NCBI GenBank assembly: GCA_036556825.1
Contig: DATBIR010000161.1
Location: 6,500-70,499 of the forward strand
Length of the DNA: 64,000 nt
Direction: 5' to 3'
DNA from: JAJKJG01 sp036556825
GTDB lineage: Bacteria > Pseudomonadota > Alphaproteobacteria > Rhizobiales > Beijerinckiaceae
The translations under genes were made by a program, and so were the position numbers. Shown here piece after piece: positions 1 to 8,209 of the stretch. Under the pieces are notes generated by a model. It did no database searches. It was not told where the DNA came from and saw nothing but the letters and a program-made list of their open reading frames with translations. Each line of letters starts with the position of its first letter. Position 1 is the stretch's first letter.

Positions 1-127
1 CGGAACTGGCAGCCGTTCGCCGATGCCCTGCAAATGACCACTTTCGCCGGTCCACGTGTTGGTCCATGATTTCATAATGCGAGTACAAATGCCAGCATCG
101 TGAGAAAGCGGGCTTAGCGGGGAGGAC

Positions 128-1315
128 GTGCCGATGGGAAGCGCCTATCCGGAGGAGGCGAAGAACTTCCGCCTGCTGGGGCACGATGCCTCGGCGGCTT
201 ACGGCGGCGGCAGCCTGGTCGAGATCGCGAAGGGACATGCCTTCGTGGCTGCCGTCGGGTCCTCGAGCTATCACGGCCCCGAGGGATTCACGATCCACGA
301 CGTGCGCGATCCGCGAAAGCCGCGCAAGGTCGCCGAGGTCAAGGCGCCGCCGGGCGTCCACTCGCACAAGCTGCGCCTCGTCGGCGACGACCTGCTGTAC
401 GTGGTGGCGGAACTGCTTCCGGGCGAGGAAGGCAAGGTCGGCCGTCCAGGCATGCTCATCTATGACGTGAGCACGCCGAGCCAGCCGCGCCAGGTCGGCT
501 TCTACGACATGCCGGGCAGCGGTCCGCATCGCTTCGGGATCGACCACGAGCGCCAGCTTGCGCTCGTGCCTTGCGACGCACCCGACTGGAAGGGGCGGGT
601 GATCTGGACGCTGGACATCCGCGATCCGCTGAAGCCCGAGGTGGTCGGCATCTGGGGGCTTCCGCAGCAAAGGTCGGAAGGCGCGCCGCCGACCAACGAG
701 CCGAGGCCAGAGGACGATTTCTGCACCCTGCACGGCCCGCCCATCATCCGCGGCAACCGCATGTTCGCCGGCTTCTGGGGCGGCGGCGTGGCGATCATCG
801 ATTGCAGCGACCTCGCCGACATGAGCCTCGTCGGGCACGTCACCTGGTCGCCGCCGTTCCCGGGGCGCAACCACACCGTCTGCCCGATCGGCGACCGGCC
901 CTACATGGTCGTGACCGACGAGGGCCGCGCCGGCAAGAAGTTCTGGGACGCCCTGTTCATGTGGACGGTCGACATCCGCGACGAGAGCAATCCGGTGCCG
1001 ATCGCGAGCTTCTTTCCGGACCGGGAAAGGTATTTCAACCGGCCGGGCCGTTTCGGTGCGCACAACATCATCGAACACATTGCGGCCGACGGACCGTGGG
1101 CGAACCTGGTCTTTCTCACGTATTTCAACGCCGGCCTGAGAGCGGTCGACGTCAGCGATCCGCTGCAGCCGAAGGAGGTCGGCTACTACGTTCCCGAGAC
1201 TCCGGAAGGTCAGGCCGCGATCCAGTCGAACGACGTCGGCGCCGACGAGCACGGCCGGCTCTACATTATCGACCGCGGCGGCGCCGGCATGCACATCATC
1301 GAATATACCGGCTGA
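128..1315 (+). CDS. LVIVD repeat beta-propeller protein, copy 1
   Basis: The protein (395 aa) is built from repeats of the LVIVD type (PF08309), with recurrent strands such as IYDVSTPSQPRQVGFYD and AVDVSDPLQPKEVGYY, which in this family form a beta-propeller. No catalytic residue is known for the family. It has no signal peptide, so it is predicted to be cytoplasmic, which is unusual for this class. The start is a GTG behind a GGGGAGGA ribosome site; an ATG two codons later is the alternative. It closely resembles the proteins at 6883-8061 and 11376-12548, down to the C-terminal motif GMHI-EYTG. It lies 12 bp before a short-chain dehydrogenase, probably in one operon. The role is unknown; a substrate-binding or lactonase-like function in the same catabolic route is an inference. 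Confidence 0.85.
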   Translation: MPMGSAYPEEAKNFRLLGHDASAAYGGGSLVEIAKGHAFVAAVGSSSYHGPEGFTIHDVRDPRKPRKVAEVKAPPGVHSHKLRLVGDDLLYVVAELLPGEEGKVGRPGMLIYDVSTPSQPRQVGFYDMPGSGPHRFGIDHERQLALVPCDAPDWKGRVIWTLDIRDPLKPEVVGIWGLPQQRSEGAPPTNEPRPEDDFCTLHGPPIIRGNRMFAGFWGGGVAIIDCSDLADMSLVGHVTWSPPFPGRNHTVCPIGDRPYMVVTDEGRAGKKFWDALFMWTVDIRDESNPVPIASFFPDRERYFNRPGRFGAHNIIEHIAADGPWANLVFLTYFNAGLRAVDVSDPLQPKEVGYYVPETPEGQAAIQSNDVGADEHGRLYIIDRGGAGMHIIEYTG

Positions 1316-1327
1316 GGGGGAACGGTC

Positions 1328-2200
1328 TTGTCGACATCGCTTTCCTCGGCCGGCCACGCGGCGGACCGCGTCTGGCTGGTGACAGGCTGCTCCAGCGGCC
1401 TCGGCCGGGCGTTGTGCGAGCATGTTCTCGCGCTCGGCGAGAAGGTGGCCTGCACCGCCCGAAATCCCGACACGCTACGCGAGCTGGTCGGGCGCTTCCC
1501 GGATAACGCGATCGGGCTCGCGCTCGACGTGACGAGGCAGCCGACCGTCGATGACGCGGTCGCGCAGGCGATCGCGCGCTTCGGACGTGTCGACGTGCTC
1601 GTCAACAACGCCGGTTATGGCGCCATCGGCGCCCTCGAGGAGGTCGACGAGGCCGAGGTCATCCGCGTCTTCGACACCAACACCTTCGGCGTCTACCGCG
1701 TTACCAGAGCCGTCGTGCCGCACATGCGGCGGCAGCGATCGGGGCACATCCTGAACGTCTCGTCGGCGCTCGGGATCGTCGCCAAGGGCGGATATACCTT
1801 CTACAGCGCGAGCAAGTTCGCGGTGGAAGGGATGTCCGAAGCGCTGGCCCAGGAGATGGCGCCGTTCGGCATCAAGGTGACGATCGTCGAACCGGGCTCG
1901 TTCCGCACCGAGTTTCGCCGCGCCGGCGCCTATGCGGCGCCGATGATGGCGGCCTACGCGGACACGCTGGGTCCGTTCCGGCGATCACTGGCGGAAACGG
2001 ACGGAAAGCAGCCCGGCAATCCGAAGCTCGGGGCTGCCGCCATCGTTGCCGCCGTCGACGCGCCGCATCCGCCGCTCCGTCTTGCTCTCGGCGAGGCCTG
2101 CGTCGCCGGCATCGAGACGAAGCTGGCCTCGATGCGTGCGGAACTGGATCTGTGGCGGGAGGTCTCGCTCTCGACCTCCTACGAGGATGCGCCCCCATAG
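1328..2200 (+). CDS. Short-chain dehydrogenase/reductase (SDR)
   Basis: This is a classical NAD(P)-dependent short-chain dehydrogenase of 290 aa. The Rossmann cofactor motif TGCSSGLG is near residues 19-26, the NNAG motif follows, and the catalytic tetrad is represented by VSSALG and Y-SASK (YSASKFAVEG). The EPGSFRTEF segment after the active site is typical of SDRs acting on larger hydroxylated substrates. The start is a TTG preceded by GAGGGGGAA, with no better ATG upstream of the fold. It follows the LVIVD gene by 12 bp and is probably co-transcribed. The exact substrate cannot be told from the sequence. Confidence 0.9.
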   Translation: MSTSLSSAGHAADRVWLVTGCSSGLGRALCEHVLALGEKVACTARNPDTLRELVGRFPDNAIGLALDVTRQPTVDDAVAQAIARFGRVDVLVNNAGYGAIGALEEVDEAEVIRVFDTNTFGVYRVTRAVVPHMRRQRSGHILNVSSALGIVAKGGYTFYSASKFAVEGMSEALAQEMAPFGIKVTIVEPGSFRTEFRRAGAYAAPMMAAYADTLGPFRRSLAETDGKQPGNPKLGAAAIVAAVDAPHPPLRLALGEACVAGIETKLASMRAELDLWREVSLSTSYEDAPP

Positions 2201-2213
2201 GCCGCGGGACGAC

Positions 2214-2504
2214 TCAGGAAGCAACCTCCGCGCAGACGGGCATGCGGCGGCCGCGCGCCTGTCTCGTGCCGAGAACGGGGGAGAGGCGGCCCACGCTCTT
2301 GTCGGCCTCGTCATGGGCTTGGCGAAGGCGCTGGAAATGCCGCCACGCGATCGATCCGCCGGCGAAGCCGAAATAGATGGACCAGGCGATCTCCGGCACC
2401 CGCTCGCCCGGCAGGGCGGCCTCGATCTCGCGCGCCCGGCGCAGGACTTCCTCGCTGACGGGAACATAAGGTTCGATCGGCTCGTCGTCGCAGGCGCTGC
2501 ACAT
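2214..2504 (-). CDS. Small hypothetical protein with N-terminal CxxC
   Basis: A 96-aa protein starting MCSACDDEPIEPY, with a Cys2-Cys5 pair that could bind a metal or be redox active. The middle is predicted helical and includes the stretch IAWSIYFGFAGGSIAWRHF; the tail is basic. I do not recognise the family. It lies 28 bp downstream of the flavoprotein gene on the same strand and is plausibly the last gene of that operon. Reading-frame quality is acceptable but there is no independent support, so a chance ORF is not excluded. Confidence 0.5.
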   Translation of the reverse strand: MCSACDDEPIEPYVPVSEEVLRRAREIEAALPGERVPEIAWSIYFGFAGGSIAWRHFQRLRQAHDEADKSVGRLSPVLGTRQARGRRMPVCAEVAS

Positions 2505-2532
2505 GATTCCGTCCGGGGTTGGGGCTTCGTTT

Positions 2533-4299
2533 CTAACGAAGAGAGCCCTGGCGCCGCAAGCTCTGCGGGCGATGCCCGCCGTTCAGGGAGGCTCCGGCGA
2601 TGTGCTCGGCCACGAGAACGCCAAAGGTGAGGGCAGGCCCGATGGTGATGCCCGGGCCCGGATAGGCCCCGTTCATGACCGAGCTCATGTCGTTGCCGCA
2701 GGCATAGAGGTTCGCGATCCACGCGCCGCTCGCGTCGAGGACCTGTCCGTGCTCGTTGGTGAGGAGACCGGCAGCCGTGCCGAGGTCGCCCGGATGGAGA
2801 GCCACCGCGTAGAACGGCGCCTTGTCGATCGGAGCGACGCAAGGGTTGGGACCGTGCTCCGCATCGCCGAGGTGGCGCTGGTAAGGGTCGCTGCCGCGCG
2901 CGAAGGCGGGATCGGCGCCATGCGCGGCGTGCTGGTTGTAGCTGGAGACCGTCTCGGCGAGAGCCTCTGCCGGCAGGCCGAGCCTGGTCGCGAGTTCTTC
3001 GATCGTGCGTCCCCGTTTCAGGTAACCGCTGCGGAGGTGGCCGCCGGGCGCGATGGTGAACGGCTTCACCGCGCCAAGGCCGTATTTCCAGAGAAAGCGG
3101 CTGTCGCAGATCATGAAGCTGGGAATGGCCCGGCCCGCCTCGTCCGCGCGGAACATCGCCTGCACGAATTCGTGGTACGAAACGGCTTCGTTGACATACC
3201 GCCGCGCCGCCTGGTCGACAACGATGGCGCCGGGCTTGGCGCGATCCGTGACGGTGTGCGGAAAGATGCGGTCGCGGCCGTCCTTGCCGCGAGCAACCGA
3301 CACGGGCACCCAGAAAGCGTTGTTGGTCGGCTGCGGACGCATGACCGCCCCGGCTGCCAGGGCAAGCCGGATGCCTTCGCCCTTGCTGCTTGCACAGGCG
3401 CTCGAATAGGCGCCGGCGCGCGCCGGGAGATAGTCCGCCCGCATGCGTGGCTCGTGCGAGAAGCCGCCGGTGGCCAGGACAACGGCGCGGTCGGCACGGA
3501 TCACTTCGCGCGTTTCGCCACTGTCAATCACCACGCCCGTGACGCGGCCGTTATCGACCAGCAATTCGCCGACCCGCGTGCCGCGTCGGATCTCCACGTT
3601 CGGGCGCAGCAGAGAATGCAGCAGACGGGCGGCAAGGGCATTGCCGAGATAAAGGGATGTTCCGCGGCGCTCGAAAAGGCGCTCCCTTGCATGGCGCGCC
3701 ATGAGTCTTGCGACGCGGGCAGCCGATCGCAGCGACCGGCCCGCCTTGCGGAAATGCGGGATATCCGCCCGATCCAGCATCATGCCGCCGAACAGGGTGA
3801 ACTCGGCCAGCGGCGGTCTCAGGCAACGAAAATGACGTCCCAGTTCGCGCCCGTCGAACGGAACCGGTTCGAGAACGCGACCACCCATCGTCGCGCCCGG
3901 TCTGTCGGGGTAGTAGTCCGGATATTTCACCACCGGTCTGAATCTGACCGAGGTTTTCGCCTCGAGGGCGGTGACGGCATGGTCGGCATTGGCGACGAAT
4001 GCCGCACGCAGGCGGTCGTTCCCGGCCGGAACGGTGCTGGCGAGATAAAGCTCGGCCTCCGCAATCGTGTCGCGCAGACCAGCGGCGGACATTTTCGTGT
4101 TCGCCGGCATCCACGCCATTCCTCCCGAAATCGCCGTCGTTCCGCCGAGCAGAGGCGAGCTTTCGAGGAGCAGCACCTGCAATCCGTCGGCGGCGCACAT
4201 CGCGGCGACGGTCATGCCGCCGACCCCGGCGCCGAGAACGATGACGTCGCAGGCGTGGCGCGGATGCATGGCGCCGGACGTCGGCGCGCCGTTCACCAC
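2533..4299 (-). CDS. FAD-dependent oxidoreductase (fumarate reductase/ketosteroid dehydrogenase type)
   Basis: A 588-aa flavoprotein of the FAD_binding_2 family (fumarate reductase, 3-ketosteroid dehydrogenase relatives). The dinucleotide-binding motif GAGVGG is at residues 23-28 and is followed by LLESSPLLGGTTAISGGMAW, the family's second FAD motif. The C-terminal end carries the glycine-rich NLYACGNDMSSVMNGAYPGPG block that closes the FAD site. Such enzymes introduce or reduce a C=C bond next to a carbonyl. The start is a GTG overlapping the upstream isomerase-like gene by 7 bp; ATG at codon 11 is an alternative start. The overlap implies one operon with that gene. Substrate is unknown; no signal peptide is seen. 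Confidence 0.9.
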   Translation of the reverse strand: MVNGAPTSGAMHPRHACDVIVLGAGVGGMTVAAMCAADGLQVLLLESSPLLGGTTAISGGMAWMPANTKMSAAGLRDTIAEAELYLASTVPAGNDRLRAAFVANADHAVTALEAKTSVRFRPVVKYPDYYPDRPGATMGGRVLEPVPFDGRELGRHFRCLRPPLAEFTLFGGMMLDRADIPHFRKAGRSLRSAARVARLMARHARERLFERRGTSLYLGNALAARLLHSLLRPNVEIRRGTRVGELLVDNGRVTGVVIDSGETREVIRADRAVVLATGGFSHEPRMRADYLPARAGAYSSACASSKGEGIRLALAAGAVMRPQPTNNAFWVPVSVARGKDGRDRIFPHTVTDRAKPGAIVVDQAARRYVNEAVSYHEFVQAMFRADEAGRAIPSFMICDSRFLWKYGLGAVKPFTIAPGGHLRSGYLKRGRTIEELATRLGLPAEALAETVSSYNQHAAHGADPAFARGSDPYQRHLGDAEHGPNPCVAPIDKAPFYAVALHPGDLGTAAGLLTNEHGQVLDASGAWIANLYACGNDMSSVMNGAYPGPGITIGPALTFGVLVAEHIAGASLNGGHRPQSLRRQGSLR

Positions 4300-5102
4300 G
4301 ACAACGACTCGAGCCGGCGGCGGCTCTCCACCAGATCGGTTTCCGGCTCCCGCGAGACGACCTCGAGCATCACCGGTCCCGCGTAACCCGTTGCGGCGAG
4401 CAGGGCAGGGATGGGACCGATCGGCATCGTTCCTGCACCCAGGGCGGCGTGCTCGAAGACGTTGCGGTGCGTGTCCGAGACGTGGACGAGCCGCAGCCGC
4501 GCGCGCATGCTCTCCAGCCCGTCCGCGAAGCCTTCGCCGACGAAATACGCGTTGGCGAAGTCGAACACGGCGCCGATCGAGCTGTCTCCGAACCCGTCGA
4601 GAAGCGCGATCACCCCGCGAGCGTCCGTCACGTACGAAAACGGCATGTTCTCGATCCAGATTTCCGTGCCGTGCGTCGCGGCCAGCTTCGACAGCTGCTC
4701 CAGCCCGTCGCGGAAATAGGACACGAGCTGATCGCGCGGCGCCGGCAGGAGCGGGTTGGCCTTGCCGGGTCCCATGATCACCCCGGATGCGCCGAGATCG
4801 CCGGCCAGCCGCACCAGGTCGGAGAGAAGGGCGAGAGTGTGCCGGCGCATCTCGTCCGTGGTGGCGGCGATGTTGATGTCGACGTTAGGCATGTTGAGCG
4901 CGACGATCTCGCCGCCGAGTTCGTCGACCATCCGGCACAGGCGGCTGCGGTCCGCGGCCGTGAGCTCGGCCGGCCACAGATGACCCGGATGGGCCATCAG
5001 CTCGAAGCTCGTGAAGCCGAGATCGGCGAGACGCGGCAACGTGCACAGCACGCTTTCCCGCAGCGTGAACGAATACGTGTGGGCGCCAAACCGGGGGAGC
5101 AT
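4293..5102 (-). CDS. Sugar phosphate isomerase/epimerase-like TIM barrel protein
   Basis: A 269-aa protein of the xylose-isomerase-like AP-endonuclease-2 superfamily (PF01261). The segments FGAHTYSF near the start, WIENMP in the middle, VFDFANAYF and LVHVSDTHRNVFEHAALGAG near the end carry the Glu, Asp and His residues that usually bind the divalent metal in these barrels. The ATG at 5102 follows GAAGG; a TTG at 5141 would add 13 residues. Its 3' end overlaps the flavoprotein gene, which indicates co-translation. The pair is divergent from the SDR-DUF1445-LVIVD operon. The reaction is likely an isomerisation or epimerisation of a polyhydroxylated acid or sugar, by family only. Confidence 0.85.
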   Translation of the reverse strand: MLPRFGAHTYSFTLRESVLCTLPRLADLGFTSFELMAHPGHLWPAELTAADRSRLCRMVDELGGEIVALNMPNVDINIAATTDEMRRHTLALLSDLVRLAGDLGASGVIMGPGKANPLLPAPRDQLVSYFRDGLEQLSKLAATHGTEIWIENMPFSYVTDARGVIALLDGFGDSSIGAVFDFANAYFVGEGFADGLESMRARLRLVHVSDTHRNVFEHAALGAGTMPIGPIPALLAATGYAGPVMLEVVSREPETDLVESRRRLESLSW

Positions 5103-5150
5103 CGACGGGGCCTTCGGATCGCGACAGCCGACCACAATCAACTGCCCTGC

Positions 5151-5163
5151 GCAAGATACTTGC
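5151..5163. promoter_or_regulatory. Candidate operator in divergent promoter
   Basis: The intergenic region between the two divergent operons contains the perfect dyad GCAAG-ATA-CTTGC. It sits about 50 bp upstream of the minus-strand start and 95 bp upstream of the plus-strand start, where a shared regulator could act on both. No regulator gene is adjacent, so this remains a sequence-based candidate. Confidence 0.35.
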
Positions 5164-5257
5164 TATTGTGACATGCAATGCCATGATGCGAGTGAAGCCG
5201 GCTGGAGACCGGCGCCAGATGGTCGGCCTTGGTGCCGACTGCACCTCGGAGGGCAGA

Positions 5258-6040
5258 ATGGATCTTGGACTTGCCGATCGCGTCGCCGTCGTCACGGGCA
5301 GCAGCCGCGGCATCGGCCGCGCCTGCGCCGAATCCCTCCTTGCCGAAGGAGCGACCGTGGTCGTCTCGGGCCGCGACCAGGCGCGTCTCGACGCGGCGGT
5401 GAAGGAACTCGGCAAGAACGGCAAGGTCCTGGGAGTGCGGGCCGACCTGTCGCGCGACGGCGACGCGCGGGCGCTCGTGGGGCGTGCCGTCGACGCCTTC
5501 GGGCGCCTCGACATTCTCGTCAACTCCGCCGCCAGCGTCATCCCGTCGGAATTCTTCGCCATCGACGAGGAACGTTGGACGGACATCTTCGAAGAGAAGC
5601 TCAACGGCTACGCGCGCACGCTGCGGCACGCCGTGCCGATCATGAAGGAACGGAAGTGGGGCCGTATCGTCAACATCTCAGGGGTGGCGGCCCGCCAGCC
5701 GCACGCCCCGACGGTGACGGTGGGCCTGAACAACGCCGCGGTGCTGAACCTGACCAAGGCGCTCGCTGCCCAGCTCGCCAAGCACACCATCACGATCAAC
5801 GCCGTCATTCCGCACATCATCGATACCGACCGGCAGGCGGAGACGATGAGCGAATGGGCCAAGATCACGGGACAGAGCGAACAGGAAGTGCGCAAGGAAC
5901 GCGTCTCCAGGATCCCCCTCGGCCGGATGGGCCGCCCGCGCGAAGTCGGCGACGCCGTCGCGTTCCTCGCCTCCGAGCGGGCCAGCTTCATCACGGGAAC
6001 CGCCCTGCATGTCGACGGCGGCGTGACGATGAGCATCTGA
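5258..6040 (+). CDS. Short-chain dehydrogenase/reductase (SDR)
   Basis: A 260-aa SDR starting MDLGLADRVAVVTGSSRGIG. The cofactor motif TGSSRGIG is at residues 14-21, NSAAS replaces the usual NNAG, and the conserved C-terminal FLASERASFITGTALHVDGG matches the FabG-like subclass. The usual catalytic YxxxK is not evident in its normal place: after NISGVAARQPHAPTVTVGLNN the tyrosine position is occupied by a valine/glycine segment, a feature of some 3-ketoacyl-ACP-reductase-like proteins that may be poorly active or have a different substrate. The ATG at 5258 is preceded by CGGAGGGC. The stop overlaps the start of the next gene (TGATG), so the two are translationally coupled. Confidence 0.88.
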   Translation: MDLGLADRVAVVTGSSRGIGRACAESLLAEGATVVVSGRDQARLDAAVKELGKNGKVLGVRADLSRDGDARALVGRAVDAFGRLDILVNSAASVIPSEFFAIDEERWTDIFEEKLNGYARTLRHAVPIMKERKWGRIVNISGVAARQPHAPTVTVGLNNAAVLNLTKALAAQLAKHTITINAVIPHIIDTDRQAETMSEWAKITGQSEQEVRKERVSRIPLGRMGRPREVGDAVAFLASERASFITGTALHVDGGVTMSI

Positions 6041-6867
6041 TGCGGCCTCGTCGCCCGAGCGAGCCGGCGGGCTCGGCGGCGCGCGCCGGGCTCCGCACCG
6101 GCGCGGAGGCGCGCCGCGCCGCCCGCGCCGGGTCGGCGCCGCCATGGACCGCGGGCATCGCACCCGGATTCGTTCAAGGCAACGTGGCGATCCTGCCGGC
6201 CGAATTCGCGGCCGACTTTCTGCGCTTCTGCCAGCTGAACCCGAAGCCGTGCCCGCTCATCGGCATGGCGGAGGCAGGCAGCCCTGGCATTCCGGCCCTC
6301 GGCAGCGACCTCGATATCCGCACGGACGTCCCCTTGTTCCGCGTCTGGCGTGACGGCCGGCTGACCGACGAGCCGACGGACATCACGCCGTATTGGCGCG
6401 ACGATCTCGTGACCTTCGTGCTCGGCTGCTCCCTGTCGTTCGAGGAGGCGCTGCTCCACGAGGGGCTGCCGATCCGGCATGTTGCCGCCGGCAGCCGGGT
6501 GCCGATGTACCGGACCAACATCGCCTGCACGCCCGCAGGTCCCTTCGCCGGTCCGATGGTCGTTTCCATGCGTCCCTTCACGCCGGCTCAGGCGATCCGC
6601 GCCATCCAGATCACGTCGCGTTTTCCGGCCGTGCACGGCGCACCCGTGCACATCGCTCTGCCCGAGCAGATCGGCATTGCCGACCTCTCGGCACCTGATT
6701 ACGGCGACCCGGTCGACGTCGGGCGCGACGAGTTGCCGGTGTTCTGGGCGTGCGGGGTCACGCCCCAGGCGGTGATCGAAGCGGCGCGGCTGCCCTTTGC
6801 CATCACGCATGCGCCCGGAAGCATGCTGGTCACTGACCTGACAAACGCACAACTCGCTGCCTTCTGA
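6040..6867 (+). CDS. DUF1445 putative hydro-lyase (D-glutamate cyclase family)
   Basis: A 275-aa member of the DUF1445/UPF0317 family, related to the D-glutamate cyclase domain of mitochondria and often named putative hydro-lyase. Family landmarks are TAGIAPGFVQGNVAILP near residue 45, the LGCSLSFEEAL segment, MYRTNIACTPAGPFAGP, and the C-terminal CGVTPQAVIEAARLPFAITHAPGSMLVTDL, which is strongly conserved. The ATG overlaps the SDR stop by one base. The first 40 residues are very rich in Arg and Ala and encoded by nearly pure G+C. Close linkage with an SDR and an LVIVD protein suggests that it dehydrates or cyclises an intermediate of the same pathway; that is inference. Confidence 0.88.
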   Translation: MRPRRPSEPAGSAARAGLRTGAEARRAARAGSAPPWTAGIAPGFVQGNVAILPAEFAADFLRFCQLNPKPCPLIGMAEAGSPGIPALGSDLDIRTDVPLFRVWRDGRLTDEPTDITPYWRDDLVTFVLGCSLSFEEALLHEGLPIRHVAAGSRVPMYRTNIACTPAGPFAGPMVVSMRPFTPAQAIRAIQITSRFPAVHGAPVHIALPEQIGIADLSAPDYGDPVDVGRDELPVFWACGVTPQAVIEAARLPFAITHAPGSMLVTDLTNAQLAAF

Positions 6868-6882
6868 ACAAGGGAGAATGTC

Positions 6883-8061
6883 GTGGCGGTCAAGCGGAAC
6901 GAGGAAGCCAGGAACTTCCGGTTGCTCGGACATGATCGGCAGGCGGCGTGGGGTGGCGGCAGCATCGTCGAGGTGAAGAACGGTCACGCCTATGTCGGCG
7001 CGGTCGGCGGCTCCTGGTACAACGGCCCGGAAGGGTTCACGGCGCATGACGTGAGCGACCCGCGCAAGCCGCGCAAGGTCTGGGAATTCAGGGCGCCGCC
7101 CGGCCTGCACATGCACAAGCTGCGCGTCGTCGGCGACGACGTGCTCTACGTCAACGCCGAGCGGCTCGAGGACGGGGAGGGCGCGGAAGCGCGGACGGGC
7201 TTCTTCATCTTCGACATCAGCAAGCCGGCGGAGCCCCGGCAGGTGGGTTTTTACGACATGCCCGGCCACGGCCCGCACCGCTTCGGGGTCGACAACGAAC
7301 GCCAGCTGGCGTTCATGCCGAACCAGGCCGAGGGCTGGAACGGACGCGTCATCTGGACCCTGGACGTGCGCGACCCGGTCAAGCCGCAACTGGTCAGCAT
7401 CTGGGGGCTTCCGCAACAGAAGGCCGGGAGCACGAACGGCGTCAACCGCGCCAAGGGCGACCGGGTCTGTTCGCTGCATGGACCGCCGGTGATCCGCGGC
7501 AACCGCATGTTCGGCGCCTTCCTGGGCGGCGGCGTCGCCATCATCGACTGCACGGATCTGTCGGCGATGCGCCTGGCCGGCCACATCAACTGGACGCCGC
7601 CTTTCGTCGGCAAGACGCATACGGCGTGGCCGCTCGGAGACCGCCCCTATCTGATCGTCACCGACGAGGCGAGCGGCAGCAAGAAATACTGGGACAGCCA
7701 GTTCATGTGGGTCGTGGACATCCGCCACGAGGAGAATCCGACGCCCGTCGCCACCTGGTTCCCGGAACGGCAACCCTTCTTCGACCGGCCGGGCCGCTTC
7801 GGGGCGCACAACGTGCTCGAATACATGCCGGCCGACGGGCCCTGGAAGGATCTAGTCTTCATCACCTATTTCAACGCCGGCTTGCGGGCCGTCGACGTCA
7901 GCGACCCGCTGCGGCCGCGCGAGGTCGGCCATTTCCTGCCGGCCCTCGAGGACGGGATCGAGGAGATTCAGTCGAACGACATCGGCCGCGACGAGCACGG
8001 CCGCATCTACCTGATCGACCGCTGGGGCTCGGGCATGCACATCCTGGAATACACCGGGTGA
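6883..8061 (+). CDS. LVIVD repeat beta-propeller protein, copy 2
   Basis: A 392-aa paralogue of the proteins at 128-1315 and 11376-12548, with the same opening (NFRLLGHD-x2-AAWGGGS), central LHGPPVIRGNRMFGAF and end GMHILEYTG. The start is a GTG 15 bp after the DUF1445 stop, behind AGGGAGAA. There is no signal peptide. It is the last gene of the SDR-DUF1445-LVIVD operon; the 150-bp gap after it holds the promoter of the TctABC operon. The repeated pairing of an LVIVD gene with an SDR, here and at 128-2200, argues for a functional partnership rather than chance. Confidence 0.87.
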   Translation: MAVKRNEEARNFRLLGHDRQAAWGGGSIVEVKNGHAYVGAVGGSWYNGPEGFTAHDVSDPRKPRKVWEFRAPPGLHMHKLRVVGDDVLYVNAERLEDGEGAEARTGFFIFDISKPAEPRQVGFYDMPGHGPHRFGVDNERQLAFMPNQAEGWNGRVIWTLDVRDPVKPQLVSIWGLPQQKAGSTNGVNRAKGDRVCSLHGPPVIRGNRMFGAFLGGGVAIIDCTDLSAMRLAGHINWTPPFVGKTHTAWPLGDRPYLIVTDEASGSKKYWDSQFMWVVDIRHEENPTPVATWFPERQPFFDRPGRFGAHNVLEYMPADGPWKDLVFITYFNAGLRAVDVSDPLRPREVGHFLPALEDGIEEIQSNDIGRDEHGRIYLIDRWGSGMHILEYTG

Positions 8062-8100
8062 CGACCACCGCCGCCGCTGCGGAACGCACGCCGCGCTCCG

Positions 8101-8137
8101 TTGACTTTGCGACAATGTGAGAATTAATCTCACATTG
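8101..8137 (+). promoter_or_regulatory. Promoter and perfect 25-bp dyad operator upstream of tctA
   Basis: The dyad CAATGTGAG-N7-CTCACATTG at 8113-8137 is perfect over 9-bp arms. It begins 6 bp after a TTGACT hexamer at 8101-8106, and an A+T-rich TTAATC/TAATCT segment lies 17-18 bp downstream of that hexamer inside the dyad. This is the geometry of a sigma-70-type promoter whose -10 region is covered by a repressor. The arms resemble GntR/FadR or IclR style operators, but no regulator gene is adjacent. Confidence 0.6.
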
Positions 8138-8209
8138 ATTCAAAGGCCGGGATCAACATCGGCAGTTCGATCAACTTCCGTGCATTGGCACGGGTAAGGG
8201 GGCGATCGG

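Noticed and set aside
2503..4386. 627-aa plus-strand open frame opposite the flavoprotein gene
   Set aside because: It is the antisense shadow of a gene with clear FAD motifs; no recognisable domain and an Arg/Ala-biased composition.
5608..7809. 733-aa minus-strand open frame
   Set aside because: It crosses the SDR, DUF1445 and LVIVD genes in antisense; low-complexity composition and no ribosome site.
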